Shown here one piece after another: positions 45,483 through 55,043 of a stretch of 64,000 nt of DNA. This DNA is from Actinomycetales bacterium (GTDB lineage: Bacteria; Actinomycetota; Actinomycetes; Mycobacteriales; Micromonosporaceae). The first letter of the stretch is position 1. Each line of letters opens with the position of its first letter. A program made the translations under genes and the position numbers. The DNA is taken from positions 1 to 64,000 of the forward strand of contig PKFB01000031.1 of assembly GCA_002919305.1 (NCBI GenBank), in the 5' to 3' direction. The notes under the pieces are model-generated. The model was not told where the DNA came from, searched no databases, and saw only the letters and a list, made by a program, of their open reading frames with translations.

Positions 45483-45511
45483 GGTGGGGTAAGCCCACGG
45501 CCCACCCCACC
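45483..45511. terminator. Candidate bidirectional terminator
   Basis: GGTGGGGT (45483-45490) pairs with ACCCCACC (45504-45511) over a 13-base loop, between the converging GH26-like and ABC permease genes. Confidence 0.5.
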
Positions 45512-45535
45512 ACGGATGCAGGTCTCGACTGGAGG

Positions 45536-46258
45536 CTACGCAGCCTCACCGGTGAGGTTGAAGGAGCGCAGCCGGTCACTGGCTACCAGGGTCCCCACGA
45601 CGGTGAACACCACGCTCATCACCACGGCCACCGTCACCGACAGGTCCGAGATCAGCAGATCGCTGTTGTCGATCCTGTCCGTGATTGAGATGGCGTACTG
45701 CTGAATGCTCAGGTTCCGGATTCCCTTGAACAGGGCGCTCAACGTGCTCTCCCACAGCAGCACATAGATCAGACCGACCAGGAGCGGGCGGCGGGTGAGC
45801 AGGCTGAGCGCGACGAAGAACGCCGAATAAGCCAGCGCGGCCACTGTGCAGCCGACGAGGAGCGCGACCGCGAAGCTGTTGGAGCCGGCGATCGCTCCTG
45901 TTATGCCGAGGGGAACAGCCGCCGTGACCATGGTCAGCACGAAGGCCACGACCAGCTTGGAGAGCACGATCTCACTGCGGGGCAAGGGTTTGGCGAGGAT
46001 GTGGGTGATCGTGCCGTCCTCGATCTCTGATCCCAACACGCTGGTTCCGATGATCAGAGCCGTCAGCGGCAGGACCACCGCCACCCCTAGATCCCCGATG
46101 AGTACTTCCACCCACTCGGCGGTGGCGATGGAGGAGCTGTTGGCGCACAACACCGTCAGCACGATCAGAAGCAGCGGCATGGGGATGAGCAGCAGAGCCC
46201 GTTTACGGCTCAGCATGCTGCGCATGGTGATCCGCATGATGGTGGTGTTCAGTCTCAT
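45536..46258 (-). CDS. ABC-2 type transporter permease (second pair)
   Basis: A membrane protein of 240 residues with six helices and the ABC-2 exporter layout: a basic N-terminus, then helix 1 (LLLIPMPLLLIVLTVLCAN). The loop LGSEIEDGTITHILAKPLPRSEIVLSKL is highly typical of permeases paired with NatA/CcmA-like ATPases. Its start overlaps the ATPase gene upstream by four bases. The substrate is unknown. Confidence 0.88.
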   Translation of the reverse strand: MRLNTTIMRITMRSMLSRKRALLLIPMPLLLIVLTVLCANSSSIATAEWVEVLIGDLGVAVVLPLTALIIGTSVLGSEIEDGTITHILAKPLPRSEIVLSKLVVAFVLTMVTAAVPLGITGAIAGSNSFAVALLVGCTVAALAYSAFFVALSLLTRRPLLVGLIYVLLWESTLSALFKGIRNLSIQQYAISITDRIDNSDLLISDLSVTVAVVMSVVFTVVGTLVASDRLRSFNLTGEAA

Positions 46259-47262
46259 CTCGCTCCCCCTGACACGGGCTGAGGTGACGGCGTCGGTCGA
46301 GAGGCCGGAGCCGGCTGGACGGGGTTGGGCAGCGCCGCACCGTCATTAGCAGCGACGAGGTAGGAGAAGACGCTCTCCAAGGACTCATCCGCGGGCAGCA
46401 CCTGCCGCAACCGGATCTGCTCCTGACGGGCGGTCTTGGTGAGGGCACGGGTGAATGAGCCGTAGTCGTTGGCCTGCACCTGAAGGCCACCCTGTCCCAG
46501 GGACACCCCGGAGACCGACTCCAGCCGGATCAGGGCCGTGGCCAGGCGCCGGTCATCGGAGGAGTGGATGGTGAACACGTGCGGCCGGTTGGTCATTAGC
46601 CGTCGAATGCGCCGGTAATCGCCGGAGGCCGCGAGGCGCCCCGCCACGATCACCTGCACCGTGCCGGACAGCTGCTCAACCTCTTCCAGGATGTGCGAGC
46701 TGAACAGGATGGTGCGACCTTCGCGGGCCATGGTGTGCAGCAGCTCCATCATGTGCAGCCGCTGTCGTGGGTCCATACCGTTGAACGGCTCGTCCAGCAG
46801 CAGCACACGCGGGTCATGCACCAAGGCCGCGGCGACGCGGGTGCGCTGCCGCATACCTTTGGAGTAGGTCGAGATCCGCCGGTTCGCCGCCTCCGTCATC
46901 TCGACGATGTGCAGAGCACGTCGGGCGGCGGCCTCCGGATCCCGCAGTCGATGCAGCCGGGCGCTGGCCAGGACGAAATCCCACCCGGTGAGAAAGCCGT
47001 GCACGTTCTCTCGCTCGGTGACCAGGCCGAGGTGCCGGTAGATCTCCGGGTTCCGCCACGTGGGACGGCCGTCCAGGGTGACTTCTCCCTGAGAGGGGGC
47101 CAGGAAGCCAGCCATCATGTGCAAGACGGTGGTCTTGCCCGCGCCGTTAGGACCGAGCAGGCCGGTCACCCCGGGACCGATGGTCATAGTGATGTCGTTG
47201 ACCGCCACCACGTTGCCGTACCAACGGGAGGCGCTTTTCAATTCGATGACGCCCGTGTTCAT
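46255..47262 (-). CDS. ABC transporter ATP-binding protein (second pair)
   Basis: An ATPase of 335 residues. Walker A is GPNGAGKTTVLHMMAG (about 37-52), the signature YSKGMRQRTRVAAAL and Walker B LLLDEPFNGMDP. A C-terminal regulatory region of about 100 residues and a Pro/Ser-rich tail follow. ATG 47262 overlaps the stop of the upstream permease (ATGA), and its own stop overlaps the downstream permease. It works with the permease at 45536. Confidence 0.92.
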   Translation of the reverse strand: MNTGVIELKSASRWYGNVVAVNDITMTIGPGVTGLLGPNGAGKTTVLHMMAGFLAPSQGEVTLDGRPTWRNPEIYRHLGLVTERENVHGFLTGWDFVLASARLHRLRDPEAAARRALHIVEMTEAANRRISTYSKGMRQRTRVAAALVHDPRVLLLDEPFNGMDPRQRLHMMELLHTMAREGRTILFSSHILEEVEQLSGTVQVIVAGRLAASGDYRRIRRLMTNRPHVFTIHSSDDRRLATALIRLESVSGVSLGQGGLQVQANDYGSFTRALTKTARQEQIRLRQVLPADESLESVFSYLVAANDGAALPNPVQPAPASRPTPSPQPVSGGAR

Positions 47263-48143
47263 GAAGCTACCTTTCGGTATCGCAGCACCAGCAGCAGGAG
47301 CGATCCGACGGTCAGGATGAAAGCGGCCAGCGTGTACAGCAGTCCGTATGGGCTGGTTTCCGTCAGATAGGTGGCGTAGTTCTCGACGTCGAACAGCCAG
47401 GCGGTGACGCCTGAGGTGAGGGTGAGCGGGTCGAGCAAGCCGGCCAGCCGCTGCAGATCCTCACTGCCCGCGGCTTCCTGCAGCAGGGTGCTGACCGGGG
47501 CGGTGATCATGAACAGCGCCACCACCATGCCGGAGGCCAACACCCGGCGGCCGGACAGCGAGGCTATCAGGATGCTCAGCGACGTCGGTACCGCGGTGAG
47601 GATCGCGGCGTTGAGCAGACCCTGCAGGAAGTCCCCGGTCTCATCCAGCACTCCGGTCAGGCCGCCCTCGACGGAGAACACCGCCCCTAGGTACATGATC
47701 AGCAGGGCGAGGGACAGCAGGAGCATGAGCGCCGAAAAGAGCGCCGCGGCCTTCGCAAGCGCGTAGCACGTCCGGGACAGAGGGCGGGAGAAGTACAGCG
47801 GCAGAGTGCGGTCCCGCAGGTCACGGGAGACGAGCTCCGGCGCCACCAAGGCGAGGAAGATGACCGAGGGAATGGTGAGGGCCGCCGGGAACTCGATGTA
47901 GGTGACCGTCTCCAGGCCCTGCGACCGTAGCACCGTGAACAGCAGCGCGGGCCCGATAAAGAAAGCGCCGAGCGTCATCGGGACGATCTTTGATTTGAAG
48001 CTACGTCCAAGTCCGAACGCGGAGCGCAGGCTGTACGTGTACAAAGAACGCAGCGCGTAGTCCCGGCCCAGCCGCGGGCCCTGGTAACGCTGGTAGCCGA
48101 TGTCGTGGATGACACCGGTACGCGCGGACGTCAGATCAGACAC
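47259..48143 (-). CDS. ABC-2 type transporter permease (first pair)
   Basis: A permease of 294 residues with six hydrophobic helices. It shows the LVAPELVSRDLRDRTLPLYFSRPLSRTCYALAKA segment, the same functional loop as in the second permease. The cytosolic N-terminus is long (GVIHDIGYQRYQGPRLGRDYALRSLY). It overlaps the first ATPase gene by eight bases. It is distinct in sequence from the permease at 45536, so the four genes are two different pairs or one four-part exporter. Confidence 0.88.
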   Translation of the reverse strand: MSDLTSARTGVIHDIGYQRYQGPRLGRDYALRSLYTYSLRSAFGLGRSFKSKIVPMTLGAFFIGPALLFTVLRSQGLETVTYIEFPAALTIPSVIFLALVAPELVSRDLRDRTLPLYFSRPLSRTCYALAKAAALFSALMLLLSLALLIMYLGAVFSVEGGLTGVLDETGDFLQGLLNAAILTAVPTSLSILIASLSGRRVLASGMVVALFMITAPVSTLLQEAAGSEDLQRLAGLLDPLTLTSGVTAWLFDVENYATYLTETSPYGLLYTLAAFILTVGSLLLLVLRYRKVAS

Positions 48144-49062
48144 GGGACACCTCCTGGGCCGCCGTTGACGGGGCGAACAGGTCGGCGACGCGGTACCGAC
48201 GCTGTTCCAGACGATGGAGGGACAGGTCCAGGTCGGCGACGACGTCTCGGATCAGGTCGTAGGTCTCTTCTTGAGTCACCCGTACCAGCAGCACGCGGTC
48301 TTCCTGCTTGACCTGCAGTCCGCGGGCGGTCAACGCGTCGAACAGCGTTTGCTCCCCTTCGTCCACCTCGACCGCCAGCAGATCCGTGTGCTGGGTCATC
48401 GACGACAGGGAGGCCGAGCGCAGCAGCCGGCCACCGTCGATCGCCACCAGAGAGTCACAGATCCGTTCGATTTCACCCAGAAGGTGGGAGCAGACCAGCA
48501 CCGAGATACCGAACTCGGTGCCGATCCGGTGGATCAGCGACAACATCGCCTGCCGACCAGCCGGATCGAGCCCGTTGGTTGGCTCGTCCAAAAGAAGGAG
48601 CTGGGGATCGTGGACAAGGGCTTGGGCGAGTTTGACGCGCTGCTTCATACCGGTGGAGTAGCCGCCGATCTGGCGGTACCGCTCCTCGTACAGCCCGACA
48701 TGGCGAAGCGTCTCGGAGGCGCGTTCCCGGGCGGCGGCGGCCGGCAGGCCGCTGATCCGCCCCATGTGGGTGACGAACTCAGCCGCGGAGATGTCTGAGG
48801 GCAGGCAGTCGTGTTCGGGCATGTACCCGACGCGGGCCCGCACCTCGGCGCTCTGGGTGACGGGGTCCAGCCCGAGCACCCGTATGGCGCCGCTCGTGGG
48901 GGTCAAAAGTCCGAGCAGGAGCTTGATCAGTGTGCTCTTGCCAGCGCCGTTGGCTCCGACCAAGCCGATAATGCCGGGTTCGACCTCCACTGTGAGATCT
49001 TTAAGCGCGGTTACGCCGTTGGCGTACCGTTTGGTCAGTGATTGGGTCGTGATGACAGGCAC
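48136..49062 (-). CDS. ABC transporter ATP-binding protein (first pair)
   Basis: An ATPase of about 308 residues. Walker A is GANGAGKSTLIKLLLG, the signature YSTGMKQRVKLAQALVHDP and Walker B LLLDEPTNGLDP, plus a C-terminal domain. I prefer GTG 49062 (reading MPVITTQSLTKRY), because a TACCGT box lies six bases upstream and would give a leaderless message. ATG 49098 would add 12 residues. It is the first gene of the four-gene exporter operon and divergent from ppc. Confidence 0.92.
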   Translation of the reverse strand: MPVITTQSLTKRYANGVTALKDLTVEVEPGIIGLVGANGAGKSTLIKLLLGLLTPTSGAIRVLGLDPVTQSAEVRARVGYMPEHDCLPSDISAAEFVTHMGRISGLPAAAARERASETLRHVGLYEERYRQIGGYSTGMKQRVKLAQALVHDPQLLLLDEPTNGLDPAGRQAMLSLIHRIGTEFGISVLVCSHLLGEIERICDSLVAIDGGRLLRSASLSSMTQHTDLLAVEVDEGEQTLFDALTARGLQVKQEDRVLLVRVTQEETYDLIRDVVADLDLSLHRLEQRRYRVADLFAPSTAAQEVSRV

Positions 49063-49296
49063 AGGGTGACGGTAGGGCAGGCCCGCACCCCGGGGCATCA
49101 GGCGATGGTCGGGAGCTTTCCCTTACTTTCCCCTTAGGCCTCCCCCCACCGAGTGACGACTTCCGACTACGGGTCTCCATCTTTTTTCCTACCGCGGAGG
49201 GATCTCCCCTCCTTGAAACCCGTGATATTGGCGACTTTCCCTGAAGTACGCGGGTACAGAGAAAGACGGCGCATCCAGGGACGGCGCCTCGCTCAG

Positions 49297-49332
49297 TACG
49301 ATCAATGACGAGGTGAGCGGACAGCGCTGTCC
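49297..49332 (+). promoter_or_regulatory. ppc promoter element with operator-like palindrome
   Basis: A TACGAT -10-like box (49297-49302) is followed by the perfect 14-base palindrome GGACAGCGCTGTCC (49319-49332), just after the expected transcription start. The rest of 49063-49296 is T/C-rich and shows no gene. Confidence 0.35.
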
Positions 49333-49361
49333 CCCCGTTCCCGACGCCGAAGGAGTCGCAC

Positions 49362-52145
49362 GTGGCCACCGAACCGCTGTCCGGACAGCCTTCGTCGACC
49401 GCGACCGCCGCCGATCCTGACGCGGCCCTACGCGCTGACATTCGCCGACTGGGGACCCTGTTAGGGCAGACCCTGGCCCGCCATGAGGGGCAGGAGCTGC
49501 TCGACTTGGTCGAAGAGGTACGTGCGCTGGTCCGCTCCGACGATCCCGCGGCGGGGGCCGCACGACTGAACGAATTAGACATCGATACCGGACGTAAGCT
49601 GGCTCGGGCGTTCTCGACCTATTTCCATCTGGCCAACATCACCGAGCAGGTACACCGGGCGCGGGAGCTGCGGCGCTTGCGGGCCCAGAACGGGGGATGG
49701 CTCGAGCGGGCGGCTGCCTTGATCGCCGAGCACGGTATCTCCACCGACGAATTAGAGCGGGCGGTACAGCGTCTGGCGATCCGTCCGGTGTTCACCGCCC
49801 ACCCCACCGAGGCAGCGCGTCGATCGATTCTGACCAAGCAGCGCGCCATCGCGGACTTGTTGGATCGGGAGGCGGCTGAGGCGGCGCTGTACGGGGACCG
49901 CGCCGGCCGGGCCGACACCGACCGCCGACTGGCCGAGCTGGTCGATCTACTGTGGCAGACCGATGAGGTCCGCCTGATCCGCCCCGATCCCCAGGATGAG
50001 GCGCGGAACGCCGTCTATTACCTGGCTGAGCTGTACGCCGACGCCGCCCCTCGGGTGATCACGGATCTTGCGCGCATCCTGGCGGACCTGGGGGTCCAGC
50101 TGCCGCCGACCAGCCAGCCGGTCACCTTTGGCACCTGGATCGGGGGCGACCGAGACGGTAACCCCTATGTCACCCCCGAGGTGACCCGGGATGTTCTGCT
50201 CATCCAGCACGAACACGGCATCCGGGCCGTGGAGGCCGCGCTGGAAGGACTGGTCAGCGATCTGTCGGTGTCCAAGCGGATCCACGGGGTCTCCGACAAA
50301 CTCGCCGCGAGCCTGGCCGAAGACCTGGTCAACCTGCCGGACCTGCCGGCGCGGTTCCGGCAGGTGTTCGCCGAAGAGCCGTACCGGCTCAAGGCCCGTT
50401 GTATTCGCGCGAAGCTGCAGAACACCCGCGCCCGCCTGGCCGCCGGTACACCGCATCAACCGGGGCGGGACTACCAGGGGACCGCTGAGCTGCTGGCGGA
50501 CCTGGAGTTGATGCGTGAATCCCTGATCGAAAACGGCGGTGAACTGGTCGCCGACGGACGGCTGGCCGAGGTGATTCGCGCCGTGGCCGCCTTCGGGATC
50601 CGGCTGGCCACCATGGACATCCGGGAGCACGCCGAGGCCCACCACGCCGTGCTGGCTCAGCTGTACCAGCGGGTGGGGGAGACGGACTACCACTCGTTGG
50701 ACCGCGCACAACGGACCGAGCTGCTGATTCGGGAGCTGGAGCAGCGCCGCCCCCTGTCCACCCCCGACACCCCGCTGGACCCGTCTAACCGCAAGACCTA
50801 CGACGTGTTCACCACGATTCGGCAGGTCCAGGACCGCTTCGGCACCGAAATCGTTGAGAGTTACATCATCTCGATGACCCAGGGCGTCGACGATGTATTG
50901 GCGGCGGTGGTGCTGGGGCGGGAAGCGGGCCTGATCGATGTGCATAGCGGACGGGCCCGGATCGGTTTCGTGCCCCTGCTGGAGAGCGTGGATGAGCTCA
51001 ACGCCGGTGGAGAGCTGCTGGACCAGCTGTTGTCGCTGCCGACCTACCGGGCGATTGTGGCGGCCCGCGGGGATGTACAAGAGGTCATGCTCGGCTATTC
51101 CGACTCCAACAAGCAGGCCGGCATCACCACCAGCCAGTGGGCGATCCACAAGGCGCAGCGGGCGCTGCGGGATGTGGCGGCCAAGCACGGGGTTCGGCTA
51201 CGGCTCTTCCACGGCCGGGGCGGCACCATCGGCCGAGGCGGTGGCCCCACCCATGAGGCGATCCTGGCCCAGCCCTACGGCACGCTCGACGGCGCCATCA
51301 AGGTGACCGAACAGGGTGAGGTGATCTCCGACAAGTACACCCTGCCGGCGTTGGCCCGCGAGAACCTGGAGCTGACCGTCGCGGCGGTGCTGCAGGCCAC
51401 GGTGTTGCACACCACCCCCAGGCTGCCGATGGCCCAGCTGGCGCAGTGGGACGCCGCCATGGAGACGGTGTCCGAGGCCGCGTACACCGCGTACCGGGCG
51501 CTGGTGGAGCACCCTGACCTGCCCGCCTACTTCTGGGCCTCCACCCCCACCGAACTGCTCGGCGCGCTCAACATCGGCTCCCGTCCGGCGAAGCGCCCCA
51601 ACAAGGAAGCCGGGTTGGAGGGGCTGCGGGCGATCCCCTGGGTGTTCGGCTGGACACAGTCACGTCAGACCGTCCCAGGCTGGTTCGGGGTCGGGAGCGG
51701 TCTGGCCCGGGCCCGCGAGGCCGGCCTCAGCTCGGTTCTAGCGGATATGTACCAGGGGTGGCATTTCTTCCGGACCTTCATCTCCAACGTGGAGATGATG
51801 CTGGCCAAGACCGATCTGAGGATCGCGCGGCGGTACGTGGACGCGCTGGTTCCGCCGGCGTTGTCTGGATTCTTCGACCAGATCGTCGATGAGTATGAGC
51901 GCAGTGTCGCGGAGGTGCTGGCGGTCACCGGGCACAAGCGGCTGCTGGACTCGCAACCGGTGCTGCGTCGGACCCTTGCGATCCGCGACACCTACCTGGA
52001 ACCGCTCCATCACCTCCAGGTTTCTCTATTGCGGAAGTATCGGGAAGCGGGAGGACCTGGAGCTTCCGAGCGGGATCCACGTCTGGAGCGAGCGCTACTG
52101 ACTACGATCAACGGGATCGCCGCGGGGATGCGCAATACCGGGTGA
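49362..52145 (+). CDS. ppc: Phosphoenolpyruvate carboxylase
   Basis: Ppc adds bicarbonate to phosphoenolpyruvate to make oxaloacetate, refilling the TCA cycle. At 927 residues it is full length. The catalytic His is in [13 protein letters not shown] (about 147). Other conserved parts are [16 protein letters not shown], the [16 protein letters not shown] segment and the Arg/Gly-rich [19 protein letters not shown] loop (about 616). The C-terminus ends RNTG, as in nearly all PEP carboxylases. GTG 49362 follows AAGGAG at six bases. It lies inside the accessory block, next to sulfate genes, with no obvious functional link. Confidence 0.97.
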   Translation: MATEPLSGQPSSTATAADPDAALRADIRRLGTLLGQTLARHEGQELLDLVEEVRALVRSDDPAAGAARLNELDIDTGRKLARAFSTYFHLANITEQVHRARELRRLRAQNGGWLERAAALIAEHGISTDELERAVQRLAIRPVFTAHPTEAARRSILTKQRAIADLLDREAAEAALYGDRAGRADTDRRLAELVDLLWQTDEVRLIRPDPQDEARNAVYYLAELYADAAPRVITDLARILADLGVQLPPTSQPVTFGTWIGGDRDGNPYVTPEVTRDVLLIQHEHGIRAVEAALEGLVSDLSVSKRIHGVSDKLAASLAEDLVNLPDLPARFRQVFAEEPYRLKARCIRAKLQNTRARLAAGTPHQPGRDYQGTAELLADLELMRESLIENGGELVADGRLAEVIRAVAAFGIRLATMDIREHAEAHHAVLAQLYQRVGETDYHSLDRAQRTELLIRELEQRRPLSTPDTPLDPSNRKTYDVFTTIRQVQDRFGTEIVESYIISMTQGVDDVLAAVVLGREAGLIDVHSGRARIGFVPLLESVDELNAGGELLDQLLSLPTYRAIVAARGDVQEVMLGYSDSNKQAGITTSQWAIHKAQRALRDVAAKHGVRLRLFHGRGGTIGRGGGPTHEAILAQPYGTLDGAIKVTEQGEVISDKYTLPALARENLELTVAAVLQATVLHTTPRLPMAQLAQWDAAMETVSEAAYTAYRALVEHPDLPAYFWASTPTELLGALNIGSRPAKRPNKEAGLEGLRAIPWVFGWTQSRQTVPGWFGVGSGLARAREAGLSSVLADMYQGWHFFRTFISNVEMMLAKTDLRIARRYVDALVPPALSGFFDQIVDEYERSVAEVLAVTGHKRLLDSQPVLRRTLAIRDTYLEPLHHLQVSLLRKYREAGGPGASERDPRLERALLTTINGIAAGMRNTG

Positions 52146-52213
52146 GCCATGCTTCAACTCGACTAGCGGCGTAACAAGCTGGAACACTGTCAGTGCCCGT
52201 AAGAGGGGGTGCG

Positions 52214-53758
52214 ATGACCGAGTGGGTGCTGCCTGACAGCTTGTTGGCCGACGCTGTGAACTACACGCCTCGGCCCCATGAGCTGGCTGATCTGGAGTTG
52301 ATCCTCTCCGGTGCCTACGCGCCCCTCACCGGTTTCCTGGGATGGGCTGACCTGACCGCGGTGAAGACGCGCGGCAGGTTAGCCGACGGTACGCCGTGGC
52401 CGGTCCCGGTCACTCTGGAGGTGCCGGCGGAGATCGCTGCGCAGGTGGACCCGCGGTCGTCAAACGGCAAGCCAATGGTGCTCACCGATCCGGAAGGAGC
52501 GCCGGTGGCCGCGTTGCGGGTCTCCGAGACGTGGCCAGCCGCCTCGGGTCGGGTGGGGGTCGCGGGCCGGGTGCAGCGGCTGGCCGAGCCCGCGCATGGG
52601 GTGTTCCGGCGGATGCGCGCCACTCCGGACGAGGTCCGTCGCAGCCTCCCGCCCGGTCGGGTATTAGCGGTGATTCCGGACCGGCCCCTGCACCGGCCAC
52701 AGCTGGCCCAGGTCAGCCACGCGGCCCGGGCGTTGGGGGCGCATGTGCTCCTGCTGTTGCCGATCATGGGGAACGGGCCCGATGGGCTGCCTCCCGAGGC
52801 GCTGGTGCGCTGCGTGTTAGCCGCCACCGATCGGCTACCTCCCGCCACGATCGTGGCGGTTCCGCTCTCCTCCCGGGGCGACGATGTCCGGGACGGGTTG
52901 CTGCGGGCCCGGGTCGCCGCCGCTTACGGCGCCACTCACCTGTTGATGTCCACCGATGCGGTCAACGGTGGCCCGATCCGGGTGGTGGTGCCTCGTGAGC
53001 TGGCTTACGACATCCGGGACGGCCAGTGGCGCCCGGCCGATGACGTACCGCCGCGAAGCCGTCGGGCTCCGTTGACCCCCGCTGAGATCGGGGAGCTGCT
53101 CGATCACGGGGATGGGTTGCCCGAGTGGCATACCCCGCCGGCCGTCGCACGGGAGCTGCGCCGTTGCCGCCCGCCCCGTCGGAAGCGGGGTTTGGTGGTG
53201 TTCTTTACCGGGTTGTCCGGCTCCGGGAAGTCCACCATCGCGCGCGGTGTCCACGATGTGCTCTTGGAGGAGGGGGACCGCAGCGTGACCCTCCTGGACG
53301 GCGATGTGGTGCGCCGGGAGCTGTCGGCCGGGTTGGGGTTCTCTCGGGAGGATCGGGAGCGCAACGTCCGACGAATCGGCTTCGTCGCCGCCGAGGTCGC
53401 CCGGCATGGCGGTCTGGCGCTGTGTTGCCCCATCGCGCCGTACGCCTCCAGCCGCGCCGCCGCGCGCGAGATGGCCCACGCGGTTGGGGCCGACTTCCAG
53501 TTGATCTACGTGGCTACCCCACTGGAGGTCTGCGAGCAGCGCGACCGTAAGGGGCTGTACGCGAAGGCGCGCGCAGGAGTGGTTCCGGCGTTCACAGGGG
53601 TCTCCGATCCGTACGAGGAGCCCACCGACGCCGATCTGGTGGTGGACACCACCCACATGACGGTGGATGAGGCGGTGAATCTGGTGCTGGATCACCTCAC
53701 CGCCGGCGGCTGGCTGGAGCCTCCGGATCTGCTGGATCCGATTCTCGCCGGTCCCTGA
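52214..53758 (+). CDS. Degenerate ATP-sulfurylase domain fused to APS kinase
   Basis: A protein of 514 residues. Residues about 1-310 follow the homomeric ATP sulfurylase (Sat) plan, including LSGAYAPLTGFLGWAD, but the catalytic QxRNPxHxxH motif reads VIPDRPLHRPQ (about 153-163) and the GRDH motif reads AYGATH (about 237-242). Sulfurylase activity is therefore unlikely. Residues about 325-505 are an intact APS kinase (CysC): P-loop FTGLSGSGKST (331-341), LLDGDVVRRELSAGLGFSREDRERN and GLYAKARAG. It would phosphorylate APS from CysDN to PAPS. ATG 52214 has GAGGGGG upstream; the GTG at 52193 does not. Confidence 0.88.
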   Translation: MTEWVLPDSLLADAVNYTPRPHELADLELILSGAYAPLTGFLGWADLTAVKTRGRLADGTPWPVPVTLEVPAEIAAQVDPRSSNGKPMVLTDPEGAPVAALRVSETWPAASGRVGVAGRVQRLAEPAHGVFRRMRATPDEVRRSLPPGRVLAVIPDRPLHRPQLAQVSHAARALGAHVLLLLPIMGNGPDGLPPEALVRCVLAATDRLPPATIVAVPLSSRGDDVRDGLLRARVAAAYGATHLLMSTDAVNGGPIRVVVPRELAYDIRDGQWRPADDVPPRSRRAPLTPAEIGELLDHGDGLPEWHTPPAVARELRRCRPPRRKRGLVVFFTGLSGSGKSTIARGVHDVLLEEGDRSVTLLDGDVVRRELSAGLGFSREDRERNVRRIGFVAAEVARHGGLALCCPIAPYASSRAAAREMAHAVGADFQLIYVATPLEVCEQRDRKGLYAKARAGVVPAFTGVSDPYEEPTDADLVVDTTHMTVDEAVNLVLDHLTAGGWLEPPDLLDPILAGP

Positions 53759-53993
53759 ACTCGGCTTCTGAGTCCGGCTCCTGAACGCGTTCCTCCTGTC
53801 TTCGGGCGCCGCCCCGTCATTGGGCCCTGTCACCTTGTGTGTCATCGTGACGAGCGTGGTGGCCGCGTTGGGTACGCGGGTGCCTGGATGTCCGGCGCGT
53901 CGGGTCCCAGACGCCGCGCGCCAGATGGTCGCGGTGCCCTACCGTGATGATCGATATTGACGGTGACCTATTCCTGTCGGGAGGAAGATCGGG

Positions 53994-54842
53994 ATGGTGA
54001 TGGGGCCGACCCACGCGATGTCCGGCGCGGTAGCGTGGCTGGCGGGTGCGGGCATCACAACCGCGGTGCTGGGCCGTCCCCAGACACCCACCGAGCTGGT
54101 CGTCTACACCACCGTGTGCGCCGGCTCGGCGCTGTTACCCGATCTGGACTGCTCGGGGCGGGTCCTGCAAAACCGGGGTGGCGCCACGGTGGCCCGGACC
54201 TTCGGCGTGTTCTCGCTCTTCCTTGCCGAGTGTGTCGAGAAGTTCGCCTACGCCGTCTACCTGGTCACCAAGGGGCCTCGGGATGAAAAGCGCACCAACG
54301 GCCACCGATTACTGACCCATACGTGGCTTTTCGCGGTGCTCCTGGGGTTGGGCGTAACTCTGTTGGTGGATCAGTTCGGGAAACCGGTCGTGGTCGGCAC
54401 GCTGTTTCTCACCGTGGGGCTGGCCATCCGGGGCCTGATGAGTGAATGGGCACGCCGTAACGGGTGGGTGTTGACCACCCTGTGCGCCGGATTTGCCACG
54501 TTACTGGCGATACAGATCCTCCCTGAGGAGAACGGGTATTCCCTGTTAGGAATCGCGGTCGGGGCCGGCTGTGTGGTGCACACCCTGGGAGACATGATCA
54601 CCCGGGCCGGGTGCCCGATCCTGTTCCCCATCCCCATCAAGGGGGAGACCTACTACGAGATACGCCCGCCGCGAAAGTGGGCGCTGCGTGCCGGTGGCCG
54701 CTTCGAGAAGAAAACGTTGATGCCGGCCTTGACGGTCGCGTTCTTCATAGCCGCCGCCTGGCAGCTGCCGATAGTCCAGGACTGGGTCTCCTCGATGCTG
54801 GACGCGGTCGCCGGTAACGACGCCGAGGCCAGCTCAAGCTGA
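53994..54842 (+). CDS. DUF457/YdjM-type membrane metal-dependent hydrolase
   Basis: A membrane protein of 282 residues with about six helices. It has the YdjM/DUF457 landmarks: THAMSGAVAW at the N-terminus, a LLPDLDC motif and GHRLLTHTWLF, whose His and Asp residues suggest a metal site. A later HTLGDMITRAGCPILFPIPIKG segment is typical too. The enzymatic activity of the family is not settled. ATG 53994 has GGGAGGAAG just upstream. It stands alone before mfd. Confidence 0.85.
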   Translation: MVMGPTHAMSGAVAWLAGAGITTAVLGRPQTPTELVVYTTVCAGSALLPDLDCSGRVLQNRGGATVARTFGVFSLFLAECVEKFAYAVYLVTKGPRDEKRTNGHRLLTHTWLFAVLLGLGVTLLVDQFGKPVVVGTLFLTVGLAIRGLMSEWARRNGWVLTTLCAGFATLLAIQILPEENGYSLLGIAVGAGCVVHTLGDMITRAGCPILFPIPIKGETYYEIRPPRKWALRAGGRFEKKTLMPALTVAFFIAAAWQLPIVQDWVSSMLDAVAGNDAEASSS

Positions 54843-54908
54843 CCGGGGTACGCCGCCGCGGAGCCCGCCGCTGCGGGGAATGGTCACACCCGAGGCGTAA
54901 TGTGGAAA

Positions 54909-54936
54909 GGCCCCCCGGTCTTGGGAGCGGGGGGCC
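54909..54936 (+). terminator. Candidate terminator before mfd
   Basis: GGCCCCCC (54909-54916) pairs with GGGGGGCC (54929-54936) over a 12-base loop. It would end transcription from the membrane hydrolase gene. Confidence 0.55.
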
Positions 54937-55043
54937 ATATGCGTGTGCCCGCGTCCCGGACTACCGTCACTCTCGAATAGGTGCATTCCGGGCACATATT
55001 CACATATTCACAACATGCGCCGGAAGGAATCGGGGGATCTGGC

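Noticed and set aside
53104-53845. Minus-strand open frames over the APS kinase and other genes, some over 300 codons
   Set aside because: High GC content leaves long antisense frames open; these lack ribosome sites and have the Arg/Pro/Gln-rich composition of shadow frames.
27335-55043. Prophage or integrative element
   Set aside because: No integrase, transposase, phage structural gene, att-like duplication or tRNA boundary was found at either end.
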